A stretch of DNA of 64,000 nt, from positions 434,001-498,000 of the forward strand of contig CAVTVQ010000007.1 of NCBI GenBank assembly GCA_963738205.1. The letters are read 5' to 3'. Below the pieces are notes generated by a model. The model saw only the letters and a list, made by a program, of their open reading frames with translations. It did no database searches and was not told the DNA's origin. The DNA is from DATFQE01 sp963738205 (lineage in GTDB: Bacteria; Actinomycetota; Thermoleophilia; Gaiellales; Gaiellaceae). Below are positions 9,241 to 17,642 of the stretch, one piece after another. Made by a program: the position numbers and the translations under genes. Positions within the stretch are counted from its first letter, which is position 1; every line of letters begins with the position of its first letter.

Positions 9241-9381
9241 ATGCTCGTCCTGCTCCTCATCATCATCCTCATCATCGCTCTCGGCGGCGGGATCTTCATC
9301 AGCCCGTGGCTCTTCATAGTGCTGCTCCTGCTGCTGCTGCTCCTGCTCTTCCGCGACCGCGTTAGGCTCACGCGCGTCTAG
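9241..9381 (+). CDS. Small two-helix hydrophobic membrane peptide (46 aa)
   Basis: 46 residues from ATG 9241, with AGGA 5 nt upstream. The peptide is almost wholly Leu/Ile/Val: one helix at residues 2-13, a GGGIFISPW turn, a second helix at 24-37 and the basic tail RDRVRLTRV. Small hydrophobic proteins of this layout are common in actinobacteria and their role is unknown. It lies alone between the reductase (51 nt upstream) and a convergent glycosyltransferase. Confidence 0.65.
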   Translation: MLVLLLIIILIIALGGGIFISPWLFIVLLLLLLLLLFRDRVRLTRV

Positions 9382-9384
9382 CGC

Positions 9385-10326
9385 TCACCGCAGATCGCGG
9401 TTCGACTCCATGTCGAACCACATCGCGAAGAGCGTGAACTGCGTGCCTGAGATCAGCATCAGCGCCACGAGGACGATCGTCGCCACCGGCAATTCGTTGC
9501 CCATCAGCCGCAGCACGGTCTCGACCACGCCGAGCACCAGTCCCGCGAGCGTCAGCAGGAAGCCGAGCGTGTAGAAGAAGACGAGCGGGTGGAAGTCGCG
9601 GATCACGTACTTCTCGCGCATCCGCCACCAGAAGCCCTTGAAGAGCAGCCAGGAGATCCGCGGCGCGACGCTCCGTACCTTGATCCCCGAGCTCTCGCCG
9701 ACACCGTAGATCGGGCGCGACGGGAAATCGCGCACGCGAGCGTTGACCACATTGAGGTGCACCAGCATGTCGTTGGGGAAGCCGTAGCGCCGGTAGACGC
9801 GGTCGAGGTCGAGCAGGGCGAGTGTCTCCAGCCCGATCGCCGTATAGCCGGATTGCGAGTCCGCCACGTGCCAGTAGCCCGACGCGATCTTCGTCAGCAA
9901 GGAGAGGACGGCGTTGCCGAGGTAGCGCGAGCGCGGGATCAGCTCCCAGGCCTGGCCGGTGAAGAGGCGGTTGGCCTTCGCGTAGTCGACTTCACCGCGC
10001 GCGACCGCTCCGGCGAGGATCTCGAGGTCGGCGGGGTCCATCTGGTTGTCGGCAGCCATCACGGCCGTGACGTCGATGCCGTCGGCGAGCGCCTGCTGGT
10101 AGCCGGTGACGATGGCCGCACCCACCCCGCCGCTCTCTTCGTGGCGCAGCACGGAGACCCGGTCGTCGCCCGCGCCTTCCGCGGCGGCCACCGTGCCGTC
10201 CTTCGAGCCGTCGTCGACGACGTAGATGCGGTCGACGAACTCCGGGATGCCCGCAAGCGTCTGGGGCAGCAGGGTCTCCTCGTCGCGCGCGGGGACGACG
10301 ACCGCGACCTGCTTCCCTTCGAGCAT
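9385..10326 (-). CDS. Membrane-anchored GT2 glycosyltransferase (DPM1/GtrB-like)
   Basis: 313 residues. Residues 1-220 form a GT-A domain: VAVVVPARDEE, YVVDDGSKDGT and MAADNQMDP as the DXD-like metal site. Two membrane helices follow at about 240-262 and 278-300. Proteins of this build make polyprenyl-phosphate sugars or add a sugar to a lipid-linked acceptor. Last gene of the long minus-strand polysaccharide run, 3 nt from the Wzz-like gene. Confidence 0.88.
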   Translation of the reverse strand: MLEGKQVAVVVPARDEETLLPQTLAGIPEFVDRIYVVDDGSKDGTVAAAEGAGDDRVSVLRHEESGGVGAAIVTGYQQALADGIDVTAVMAADNQMDPADLEILAGAVARGEVDYAKANRLFTGQAWELIPRSRYLGNAVLSLLTKIASGYWHVADSQSGYTAIGLETLALLDLDRVYRRYGFPNDMLVHLNVVNARVRDFPSRPIYGVGESSGIKVRSVAPRISWLLFKGFWWRMREKYVIRDFHPLVFFYTLGFLLTLAGLVLGVVETVLRLMGNELPVATIVLVALMLISGTQFTLFAMWFDMESNRDLR

Positions 10327-10329
10327 CGG

Positions 10330-11211
10330 CTACCGCGTGCGGCGGGTGGACACGGCCGGCCACACGATCGCGGCGATCATGCCGAGGAGCAGGCCGATGA
10401 TGCCGCCTACGGCCAGCGAATTCCCGGTCGAGCGCGCAGTGGTCTTGGTCGCGACGGCCGGATCGATGATGCGGGCGCGCTCGACGTTCTCGGCGAGCGA
10501 GAGGAGGCCCTCGGCCTCCGAGAGATCCGTCTGCACCACGCTGCGTCGGTTCTCGCTGATGGCGATCGACGAGTTGAAGTTGGTAACGAGCGTGAGCTTC
10601 TCGAGCGACGACAGGCTCTTGTCGTTGAGCACCTCGTTCAGCTGGGCCTGTGTCCGGGTCACCTGCTCGTCGAGCGTCGCGAGGTCGTTCTTGTCAGCTT
10701 CGATCTGCCGGTTCAGCCGGTCGATCTTCTGCTCGGGATAGGAGGACACGGAGGCGACGACGGTCTTCGCAATCGAGTCGGTCGCGCGCTGGACAGCTCC
10801 CGCGCGATCGCCCTTCACCGAGAGCTCGACGAGCGGGTTCTGGCCCGGCGTCAGCCGCGTTCGGCCGGTCGTCGCGACCGTTCCCGTGGAGACGTTGCCC
10901 CTCAGCTTCGATACGGGGATGCCGCTGATCGCCGCGGCCCTGCGCAGGGTGTTCTCGGAGCGCGCGACCTGGCCGACGATGGTGGGGTTCGTACCGACGC
11001 TCGGCACCGAGACGTTGCCGGTCGGGGAGAAAGGCTGGCCGAGATAGAGGGTCGTCTCGGCCTTGTAGACGTCGCCGCCGCCGACCGCCGCGAGGAAGCC
11101 GAGAGCGGCGCCGACGAGGAGTCCTGCGAGCGGCAGCCACCAGCGCGCCTGAAGGGCGCTCCAGTAGCGCCCGACGTCAACCTCCTGCTCGGCGTCGAGC
11201 TCCGGTTCCAC
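10330..11211 (-). CDS. Wzz/Wzc-N-like polysaccharide chain-length/co-polymerase protein
   Basis: 293 residues from GTG 11211; GTG 11253 is an alternative, and either start lies inside the 3' end of the preceding gene. One membrane helix near residues 20-42, a periplasm-facing beta part (YKAETTLYLGQPF), a long helical, coiled-coil-prone stretch at about 165-250, and a second helix near 265-285. This is the Wzz/PCP architecture that sets polymer length; no tyrosine-kinase domain follows. It fits its place among polymerase, flippase and transferase genes. Confidence 0.82.
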   Translation of the reverse strand: MEPELDAEQEVDVGRYWSALQARWWLPLAGLLVGAALGFLAAVGGGDVYKAETTLYLGQPFSPTGNVSVPSVGTNPTIVGQVARSENTLRRAAAISGIPVSKLRGNVSTGTVATTGRTRLTPGQNPLVELSVKGDRAGAVQRATDSIAKTVVASVSSYPEQKIDRLNRQIEADKNDLATLDEQVTRTQAQLNEVLNDKSLSSLEKLTLVTNFNSSIAISENRRSVVQTDLSEAEGLLSLAENVERARIIDPAVATKTTARSTGNSLAVGGIIGLLLGMIAAIVWPAVSTRRTR

Positions 11212-12514
11212 GCTTCTTCTTGGGCGGTTTCTTGGCTCGCTTCGGACGCTCACGGCCCGCCGACTCTACCGATCCGCGTTCCCGGAGCGCATACAGCCGG
11301 GCGTGCCCCACGAGGTAGATCCGGTCCTCGTCTGCGACGACCGGCGAGTACTTGCCGTCGGGCCAATCCCACACCGGCTTGCCCGTCCGCTCGTTCAGCC
11401 CGTACGTCTTCCCCTTGAGCGTCGCGAAGTAGACGACGCCGTCGATCACGGTCGCCGAGCCCGAGATCGGCCCGTTCGCCTTGAACTGCCAGAGGATGTC
11501 GCCCGTGGCAGCGTCGAAGGCGTAGAAGCGCCCGTTGTACGAGCCGACGTACACGCGCCCGTCGTGGATCGCCGGCGAGCCGTAGACGTAGTCGCCCGTC
11601 TGGTGCGACCAGCGCAGCTTGCCGCTCGCCGCGCCGAACGAGTAGACCTTGCCGTCGGTCGCGCCGATGTAGACGCGGCCGTACGCGACCGCCGGCGTCG
11701 AGTAGAACGTGCCGCGGCGGCCGAGTCGCTGCTGGGCTTTCGCGCGCCAGATCCTCTTGCCGGTCAGCGGGTTCAGCGCGTAGACGCTGTGGTCGTAGGA
11801 GCCGACGAACAGACGGTTCGACGCGAGCGCCAGCGCCCCCTTGATCTCTCCTCGAGTCCGGAACGTCCACTTGAGCTCACCGGTGCGGGCGACGTAGCAG
11901 TAGACGATCCCACGCCAGTCGCCCACGTACAGGAGCCCGCGCCAGAGGAGCGGCGAAGACTCGCTCGGGCCGATCTCCTTGCGCCAGCGGACTTTCCCGG
12001 TGCCGGTCGCGAGCGCCACGAGCTCGCCGGTGAGGTGCTTGCCCTTGCGGTTGCAGGGCGGCCGGTTGAGGAACGTCATGTAGACGGTGCCGCCGCGGAC
12101 GCCGGGCGAAGCGGCGACGCAACGACGTGCTCGGTAGCGCCAGGCGCGCTTGCCGCTGCGCGCGCCGACCGCGAAGAGGGTCCCGGCCGAGTTGGCGAAG
12201 TAGAGGCGACCGTGGGCGATCGCCGGCGGGAACTCGAGCAGCGTCCGCGCCCGGAAGCGCCAGACGCCCACGTACGGCGGCTTGTGGCGGAAGGGCGAGA
12301 CGCGCAGGCGCCGCTCGTCGTAGCCGTACATCGGCCAGGGGACGTCGGGCACCTTGGCGACCGGCTCGGGTTCGGGCACGTCCGTGGTGACGAACTCGAC
12401 CGTGGACGAGCCGCGGACGTCCCGGCTCTGGTGCTGGCGGATCAGGGCGTACGCGAGGATCGCGCCGCCGCCGAGCAGGAGCACGGCGGCGAGCGCCGCG
12501 AGGGCCTTTCTCAC
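11177..12514 (-). CDS. Membrane-anchored PQQ-like beta-propeller protein A
   Basis: 445 residues from GTG 12514, which overlaps the TGA of propeller B. A membrane anchor at residues 4-22 is followed by about seven PQQ/quinoprotein-type blades with repeated W/R-R-Y-F and YVGSYNG...YAFDAATG patterns, and a Lys/Arg-rich tail. It resembles outer-surface scaffolds such as BamB rather than a PQQ enzyme: no catalytic motif is seen. It is the paralogue of the adjacent lipoprotein and precedes the Wzz-like gene with an overlap, so a structural role in glycan export is a fair guess. Confidence 0.8.
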   Translation of the reverse strand: MRKALAALAAVLLLGGGAILAYALIRQHQSRDVRGSSTVEFVTTDVPEPEPVAKVPDVPWPMYGYDERRLRVSPFRHKPPYVGVWRFRARTLLEFPPAIAHGRLYFANSAGTLFAVGARSGKRAWRYRARRCVAASPGVRGGTVYMTFLNRPPCNRKGKHLTGELVALATGTGKVRWRKEIGPSESSPLLWRGLLYVGDWRGIVYCYVARTGELKWTFRTRGEIKGALALASNRLFVGSYDHSVYALNPLTGKRIWRAKAQQRLGRRGTFYSTPAVAYGRVYIGATDGKVYSFGAASGKLRWSHQTGDYVYGSPAIHDGRVYVGSYNGRFYAFDAATGDILWQFKANGPISGSATVIDGVVYFATLKGKTYGLNERTGKPVWDWPDGKYSPVVADEDRIYLVGHARLYALRERGSVESAGRERPKRAKKPPKKKRGTGARRRAGG

Positions 12515-13890
12515 TTCCGCGGCGCGACCGCGTACAGGCGGGAGTAGCCGTGCAGCAGGAGCCTGGAGCCGTTGCCCGAGACGGGCACGTACTCGCCGTG
12601 GGGGAAGCGGAAGAGGACACGGCCGTTGCGCGTGTCGGCGCCGACCATGCTGCCGTGCGTCGAGCCCGCGTACGCGACGCGGTCGACGACGACGGCGGCG
12701 CCGGACACCGGCCCGCCGGCGCCCACCGACCACAGGACGCGGCCGCTACGGGCGTTGACCGAGTAGAGCCGGCCGTTGTACGAGCCGAAGAAGACGCGCC
12801 CGCCGGAGGCAGCGGGCGAGGAGTAGACGTACGAGCCGGTGCTCACGCGCCAGAGGTAGCGGCCGCGGGTGGAGAACGCAGTCAGCGAGCCTCCGGTCGA
12901 CGACGGGACGAAGACGCGTCCCGAGGCGAGCGCCGGCGTGCCGTAGATTCGCCCACCGACCGAGCGCGACCAGGAGAGGCGGCCCGTGCGGAGCGCGAGC
13001 GAACGCACGTAGCCGCCGTAGTCGCCGATGAAGAGGCGCCGGCCTGCGATCGCGGCGCTGGAGGTGATCTTGAACCCGGCGCGGTGCGTCCAGCGCAGCC
13101 TGCGCCGCTTCAGATCGAGCGCGTACACCGTCCCGTTCCAGGCCCCGAAGTAGTCGACGCCGTGTCGCACGACGGGCGAGGACTCGATCGGCGAGCCGAC
13201 GTGGTAGCGCCAGCGCAGCCGTCCCGTCGTGCGGTCGAGCACCCAGACGTTGCCCTCCATCCCGTGCACGACGAGCTCCTCACCGGCGATCGCCGGAGAG
13301 GCGGCCATCTTGCCGCGGGGCGTGTGGAAGCGCCAGATCGTCTTGCCGAACCGCATCGAAATCGCGTAGACCGTGCCCTTCTGGTTGGCGATGTATGCCA
13401 CTCCCTCGGACACGACCGCGGGGAACTCGATCAGCGACCCGACCCCGCGGCTCCACACGACCTTGAACGGCGGGCGCAAGCGGATGCGCGACTGCGCCTG
13501 CGTGCGCTGAGGCGTGACGCCGTACATCGGCCACTGGAGCGCCCGCCGGTAGATCCGGACGGTGTTCTCACGACGGCGGTGGAACGGCACGCGAACCGTA
13601 CGGGCGAGGTAGCCGGGCGCGGCCACGCGCACGGGGAGCGGTGCCAGGCGGCGGACGCGGAGCGTCGAGAGTCCCTGGCGGTTGGCGCGGTCCTGTACGC
13701 GCCCGACGCGGGCGACGGCAGTCTTGACACGCTTGCCGGTGTCGCCGTCGACCGCGACGACGTAGACCTTGACGCGCTTCGGCGGCGGGCTCGCCGAGGG
13801 CTGCGCGTCCGTCGACTGGTCGGGAATGAGAGCGCAGCCTGTAACGAGAAGGCCCACGAGGGCCACGAGGACGGCGGTGCGCAGGATCAC
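12511..13890 (-). CDS. PQQ-like beta-propeller lipoprotein B
   Basis: 459 residues from a GTG at 13890. The lipobox LLVTGC puts the lipid-bearing Cys at 19. Residues 38-115 form a small carboxypeptidase-regulatory-like beta domain (DGDTGKRVKTAVARV, APGYLARTV). The rest is a seven- or eight-bladed propeller starting at QWPMYGVTPQRTQAQ, matching PWPMYGYDERRLRV in protein A, so the two arose by duplication. Outer-face location; probable scaffold function. Confidence 0.82.
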   Translation of the reverse strand: MILRTAVLVALVGLLVTGCALIPDQSTDAQPSASPPPKRVKVYVVAVDGDTGKRVKTAVARVGRVQDRANRQGLSTLRVRRLAPLPVRVAAPGYLARTVRVPFHRRRENTVRIYRRALQWPMYGVTPQRTQAQSRIRLRPPFKVVWSRGVGSLIEFPAVVSEGVAYIANQKGTVYAISMRFGKTIWRFHTPRGKMAASPAIAGEELVVHGMEGNVWVLDRTTGRLRWRYHVGSPIESSPVVRHGVDYFGAWNGTVYALDLKRRRLRWTHRAGFKITSSAAIAGRRLFIGDYGGYVRSLALRTGRLSWSRSVGGRIYGTPALASGRVFVPSSTGGSLTAFSTRGRYLWRVSTGSYVYSSPAASGGRVFFGSYNGRLYSVNARSGRVLWSVGAGGPVSGAAVVVDRVAYAGSTHGSMVGADTRNGRVLFRFPHGEYVPVSGNGSRLLLHGYSRLYAVAPRK

Positions 13891-14892
13891 GCGTCCGCGG
13901 GCTCTGTGGCGATTGGCTCTGGGAGGTCCTCGGCGAACGGTTCGAGCGTACCCGCGTCCCCGGCGGTCAAGGACAGATGCGAGAAGAAGCGGGTCATCAC
14001 CACGCCCTCGCGGAACTCACCGACCCGCGGGTCGGGCTGCTCGCCGTTCGCGAGCTGCAAAGCCAGCTCCGGATAGCGGCCGCCGGCGGCCAGAGGCAAT
14101 GGGAAGCCGCCGCCGAAACGCGGGTTCACGTCGGTCACCTGGTGCGTGCCGTCGGGCTCGCGGAAGCACTGCACGTTGGCCGGGCCCCAGATCGGCAGCG
14201 CCTCGGCGACCGCGCGGCCGTAGTCGATCAGGTCCCAGTCCTTGATCGTCATTCCCTTGATCGACTCGCCGCCCTTGGACTCGACCATCGTGCGCGGGAT
14301 CGCGTTCAGGCAGCGGCCGTCGAAGTCGCAGAAGACGTCGATCGAGAACTCCTCCCCCTTGCAGCAGCTCTGCACGAAGCTCGGGGACCTCGACGCGGTC
14401 GACGTAGAACTTGAGCTCTTCGGCGTCGTGCGCGCGGAAGATGTTGCGCGAGCCGAAGCCGCGGCGGGCCTTTACGAGCACCGGGTAGGCGACGTCGTCC
14501 GGCACCTCGTCGGGGAGCCAGCTCGGCGGCGACGGGATCCCGCGCGACTCGAAGAACGTGTGCGCGAGGTACTTGTCGGCGGTCATGCGCACCACGTCGA
14601 GCGCGGGCAGGAGCACCACCGCGCCCAGCGCCTCGCGCAGGTCGGCGAGCTGCTCGTGGTCGAGGTCGGTGAGGGGGACGATCAGGCGGATGTCGTGCGC
14701 GAGCACGAGGTCGCGGACTGCACCGATGTACGCGTCGTCGCCCACGGGCGGGACGAGCGCGTAGCGGTCGGCGTGGTAGAGGGCAGGCGCGAGCGGGTTC
14801 AGGTCGGCCGCGATCGTGGTCGCGCCGGCGCGGCCGAAGGCCGTCACGATGTCGACGCGCTGACCAGCGCAGGTGAACAGGACAGGGGTCAC
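13887..14892 (-). pseudogene. ATP-grasp protein split by a single-base insertion
   Basis: Two overlapping frames together give a CarB/PylC-like ATP-grasp enzyme of about 335 residues. The first frame (from 14892) has an N-terminal Rossmann-like domain (LFTCAGQRVDIVTAF), DKYLAHTFFESRGIPSP and VLVKARRGFGSRN. It loses register near 14377. The second frame continues KGEEFSIDVF and ends with the metal-binding VTDVNPRFGGGFP. Removing one A near 14377-14378 joins them as PELVQSCCKGEEF. Such proteins ligate an acid to an amine; in polysaccharide loci the substrate is unknown. Either a true lesion or a sequencing error. Confidence 0.8.
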
Positions 14893-14914
14893 GCGGGGCA
14901 GAGGGTAGCCGAGC

Positions 14915-15520
14915 TCAGCCCGGTTTCCAGCCGCCCGTCTCGCCCTTGTACGTGCCGCCGAAGAGCGCGAGCGGCGTGCGCAGGAGGATCTTCAGATCGA
15001 CCCACGGCGAGCGGTGCTCGACGTACCAGACGTCCAGCTCGATCCGCTCCGCCCAGGGCAGCGACGCACGGCCGTGGATCTGGGCCCAGCCGCTGATCCC
15101 TGGCTTGACCTCGAGCCGGCGGCGCTGGCGATCGCTGTACTTCTCGACCTGGTAGCGCAGGGTCGGGCGCGGCCCGATCAGGCTCATCTCCCCGCGGACG
15201 ACGTTCCACAGCTGCGGCAGCTCGTCCAGGGAGAGGCGGCGCAGGAGCCGGCCGGCGCGGGTGATCCGGGGGTCGCCCTTGTTCACCGCCCAGCCCGCGC
15301 CCTGCTGCTCGGCGCCGACGACCATCGTGCGCAGCTTGAGCAGATCGAAATCGACACCGTCCTTGCCGACACGGGTCTGGCGGTAGAGAACAGGACCGCG
15401 GTCCTCGAGCTTGATCGCGAGCGCAGACGCGGCGAGGAACGGGCTCGCGAGCGCCAGGCCCAGCGAGGCTCCCGCCACGTCCAGCGCGCGGTTCAGCGCG
15501 TGCCCTCCGCCTTCTCCCAC
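14915..15520 (-). CDS. Short polyprenyl-phosphate sugar-phosphate transferase
   Basis: 201 residues from GTG 15520, overlapping the upstream gene by 28 nt. It is the catalytic domain alone: one membrane helix (LDVAGASLGLALASPF), GPVLYRQTRVGK, KLRTM, LRRLSLDELPQLWNV, LIGPRPTL and PGISGWAQI. This is the PglC/WbaP-domain type that charges undecaprenyl phosphate with a sugar-1-phosphate. It is separate from the 503-residue enzyme at 1455-2966. Confidence 0.92.
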   Translation of the reverse strand: MGEGGGHALNRALDVAGASLGLALASPFLAASALAIKLEDRGPVLYRQTRVGKDGVDFDLLKLRTMVVGAEQQGAGWAVNKGDPRITRAGRLLRRLSLDELPQLWNVVRGEMSLIGPRPTLRYQVEKYSDRQRRRLEVKPGISGWAQIHGRASLPWAERIELDVWYVEHRSPWVDLKILLRTPLALFGGTYKGETGGWKPG

Positions 15521-16620
15521 ACGGCGGGAACGCCGTCGCGCAGGTAGCCGCCCAGGGAGACCACCGTCGCCCAGGTCACGAGCACGTAGTAGTACGCGAG
15601 CGCGGCGCCGGGCACGCGCACACCGGACTTGCCCGCGGCGGCGAGGACCAGCAGCGCCGCCTGCTTCGCGAGCGCAACGTTGTAGACGCGGCCGCGGCCG
15701 GCCAGCGCGACCGACGCGCCCAGGACCCCAATGTGCAGCAACCCGCTCCCGTAGCGCAGCACGCGGTGGGAGAGCAGCTCGCTCAGGTACACGGGGTCGA
15801 CGTCCTTCAGCATCCCGCCGCGCAGCGTGATCAGCCAGCAGTGCTCGAACATGCGCACCTTGCGGCGGTACTCGTCCTCGAGGTCCTTCGACGGCTTCTC
15901 GACCGAGATCGCCTCCGCGTCGTACACCGCGCGCCGGCCGCGCTGGACCATGAGGTACGGGAAGGCGAGGTCGTGGCCGAAGCGGGGATCGACGTCGACG
16001 TAGTCCTCGCGCCGAACGGCGTAGATCGGGCCGTTGCCGCCCGTGATCGAGCCGAGCAGCGACTCCTGCTCACGCAGCCACAGCTCGAACGCCCAGTACG
16101 CGCCCTCTCGGTTCGTGCCGTCGGCGTCCGCGTACGTGGCCCGTCCGGACACGTATGCGACCTCAGGGTCGGAGAAGCTGCGGACCAGCTTCCGCAGCGC
16201 GTCCGGCGGCCAGCTGGCGTTCGCGTCCGAGAAGGCGAGGATCTCGCCCTCGGTCTCGCGCACGGCCAGGTTCTGCGCTGCGACCTTCCCGCCGCGCGGC
16301 GCCTGGATGAGGCGCACTCGCGGCTCGCGTGCCGCAATCGCCTCGACCAGCTCGTCGGTCCTGTCCGTGGACGCGTCCGATGCGACGACGATCTCGAGCT
16401 TGTCCACCGGATAGTCGAGCCCGAGCAGGTTCTCGACCCGGCGCTCGATCACGTCCTCCTCGTCGTGCGCGGCCACGATCAGGCTCACCGACGGGGTCTC
16501 GTCGGCCTTCCGCACCGGCCGCGGGCGCAGCCGTGCGCCGACCGCCACGGCGACCGGGTAGCCGACGTGGGTCCAGGCGAGCGCCGCTGCGCCGCCCCAA
16601 AAGATCGCCCTCGCGAACAC
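15493..16620 (-). CDS. GT2 glycosyltransferase with C-terminal membrane helices
   Basis: 375 residues. An N-terminal membrane helix (residues 3-28) is followed by VSLIVAAHDEE, IVVASDASTDRT, AFSDANASWPP (metal site) and a QRGRR-type acceptor motif. Two or three further helices lie after residue 290. It looks like processive or membrane-bound GT2 enzymes that polymerise or extend glycans. 11 nt separate it from the GT4 gene upstream. Confidence 0.87.
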   Translation of the reverse strand: MFARAIFWGGAAALAWTHVGYPVAVAVGARLRPRPVRKADETPSVSLIVAAHDEEDVIERRVENLLGLDYPVDKLEIVVASDASTDRTDELVEAIAAREPRVRLIQAPRGGKVAAQNLAVRETEGEILAFSDANASWPPDALRKLVRSFSDPEVAYVSGRATYADADGTNREGAYWAFELWLREQESLLGSITGGNGPIYAVRREDYVDVDPRFGHDLAFPYLMVQRGRRAVYDAEAISVEKPSKDLEDEYRRKVRMFEHCWLITLRGGMLKDVDPVYLSELLSHRVLRYGSGLLHIGVLGASVALAGRGRVYNVALAKQAALLVLAAAGKSGVRVPGAALAYYYVLVTWATVVSLGGYLRDGVPAVWEKAEGTR

Positions 16621-16631
16621 GAGCGGCGAGC

Positions 16632-17642
16632 TTAGTCGCGCAGCGCGTCTTCATACGCGCGCAGCGTCTCGGCGGTGGCCCGCTCCCACGAGAGGCGCTC
16701 CCGCGCCCGCTGCCGCGCGGCCTCGCCCATGCGTCGCCGCAGGTCGGGGTCACCGAGCAGCCAGTGCAGCGCCTCCTTCAGCCCGGCGGAGTCGCCGGGC
16801 GGCACGAGCAGACCGGTCTCGCCGTGCGCGACGAGGTCGAGCAGCCCGCCGACCGCCGAGGCCACCACCGGCTTGCCGTGCGCCATCGCCTCGGCGCAGA
16901 CGACGCCGTAGCCCTCGCGCCTGGACGGCACGGCGACGACGGCCGCGCTGCGGTAGTAGGGGCCGAGCTCCGCGTTCGGCACAAACCCGAGCGCGTCGGG
17001 AACCTTGTTGCGAAGCGGCCCGTCGCCGACGACGACGAGTGGGATCCCATCTGCCGCGGCGACGAGCTCGAGGATGCCCTTCTCCGGCGAGAGCCGGCCG
17101 ACGTAGAGGACGTGCGGCGGGCGCGCCTCCACACCGTCCTCGGCCGGGATGTCGACGCCGCTCGGGATCACGCGCACCTCCCTGGCGCCGAGCTCTCGTG
17201 CGGCGCCGGCCAGCGCTGAAGAGGCGCAGATCACGAGCCTGGCCCGCGCGACCACGGGGCCCGCGAGCTTGGGCAGCTTCCGCGCCAGCTCCACGTCCGT
17301 GCCCCACAGCTGCAGGACGTAGGGCTTCTGCGTCGCCATGGCCGCGACTCCCGACGGCAGCCAGTGCGCGTGGACGAGATCGGCGTCCCGAGCAGCCGAG
17401 CGAGCCGCTCGGCTATAGGCGGCCATGAAGACCGGGAGCAATGCCGCGCGCCATGGCTCACCACGGAGGTTGTTGACGATCCCGCCGCCGTAGGCGATCC
17501 CGAAATGGCGGAAGCGCGCGGGCGAGACCACCTGGACCTCGACGCCGGCCGCCTTCGTCCGCTCGACCGCTTCGGCGACGAAGCGCCCGGCGACGTCCTC
17601 CTCCGAGCGCGGGTACGACGTCGTGAGGACGCAGACCTTCAT
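16632..17642 (-). CDS. GT4 glycosyltransferase
   Basis: 336 residues from ATG 17642, which overlaps the stop of the polymerase-like gene (ATGA). GT-B fold: N-terminal MKVCVLTTSYPRSEEDVAGRF, linker HVLYVGRLSPEKGI, then SRREGYGVVCAEAMAHGKPVV with the donor-binding EX7E. Retaining enzyme using an NDP-sugar; specificity unknown. Confidence 0.92.
   Translation of the reverse strand: MKVCVLTTSYPRSEEDVAGRFVAEAVERTKAAGVEVQVVSPARFRHFGIAYGGGIVNNLRGEPWRAALLPVFMAAYSRAARSAARDADLVHAHWLPSGVAAMATQKPYVLQLWGTDVELARKLPKLAGPVVARARLVICASSALAGAARELGAREVRVIPSGVDIPAEDGVEARPPHVLYVGRLSPEKGILELVAAADGIPLVVVGDGPLRNKVPDALGFVPNAELGPYYRSAAVVAVPSRREGYGVVCAEAMAHGKPVVASAVGGLLDLVAHGETGLLVPPGDSAGLKEALHWLLGDPDLRRRMGEAARQRARERLSWERATAETLRAYEDALRD

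Noticed and set aside
9589..11418. Long open frame on the plus strand (about 609 codons) opposite the GT2 and Wzz-like genes, and similar ones at 1641-2990, 11303-12547 and 18320-20011.
   Set aside because: They mirror the codon structure of clear minus-strand genes in G+C-rich DNA, lack recognisable domains and are dominated by Arg, Ala, Gly and Asp.
14017..14375. Two independent overlapping genes instead of one frameshifted ATP-grasp gene.
   Set aside because: The first frame loses all family similarity at the exact place where the second gains it, and the joined length is normal for the family.
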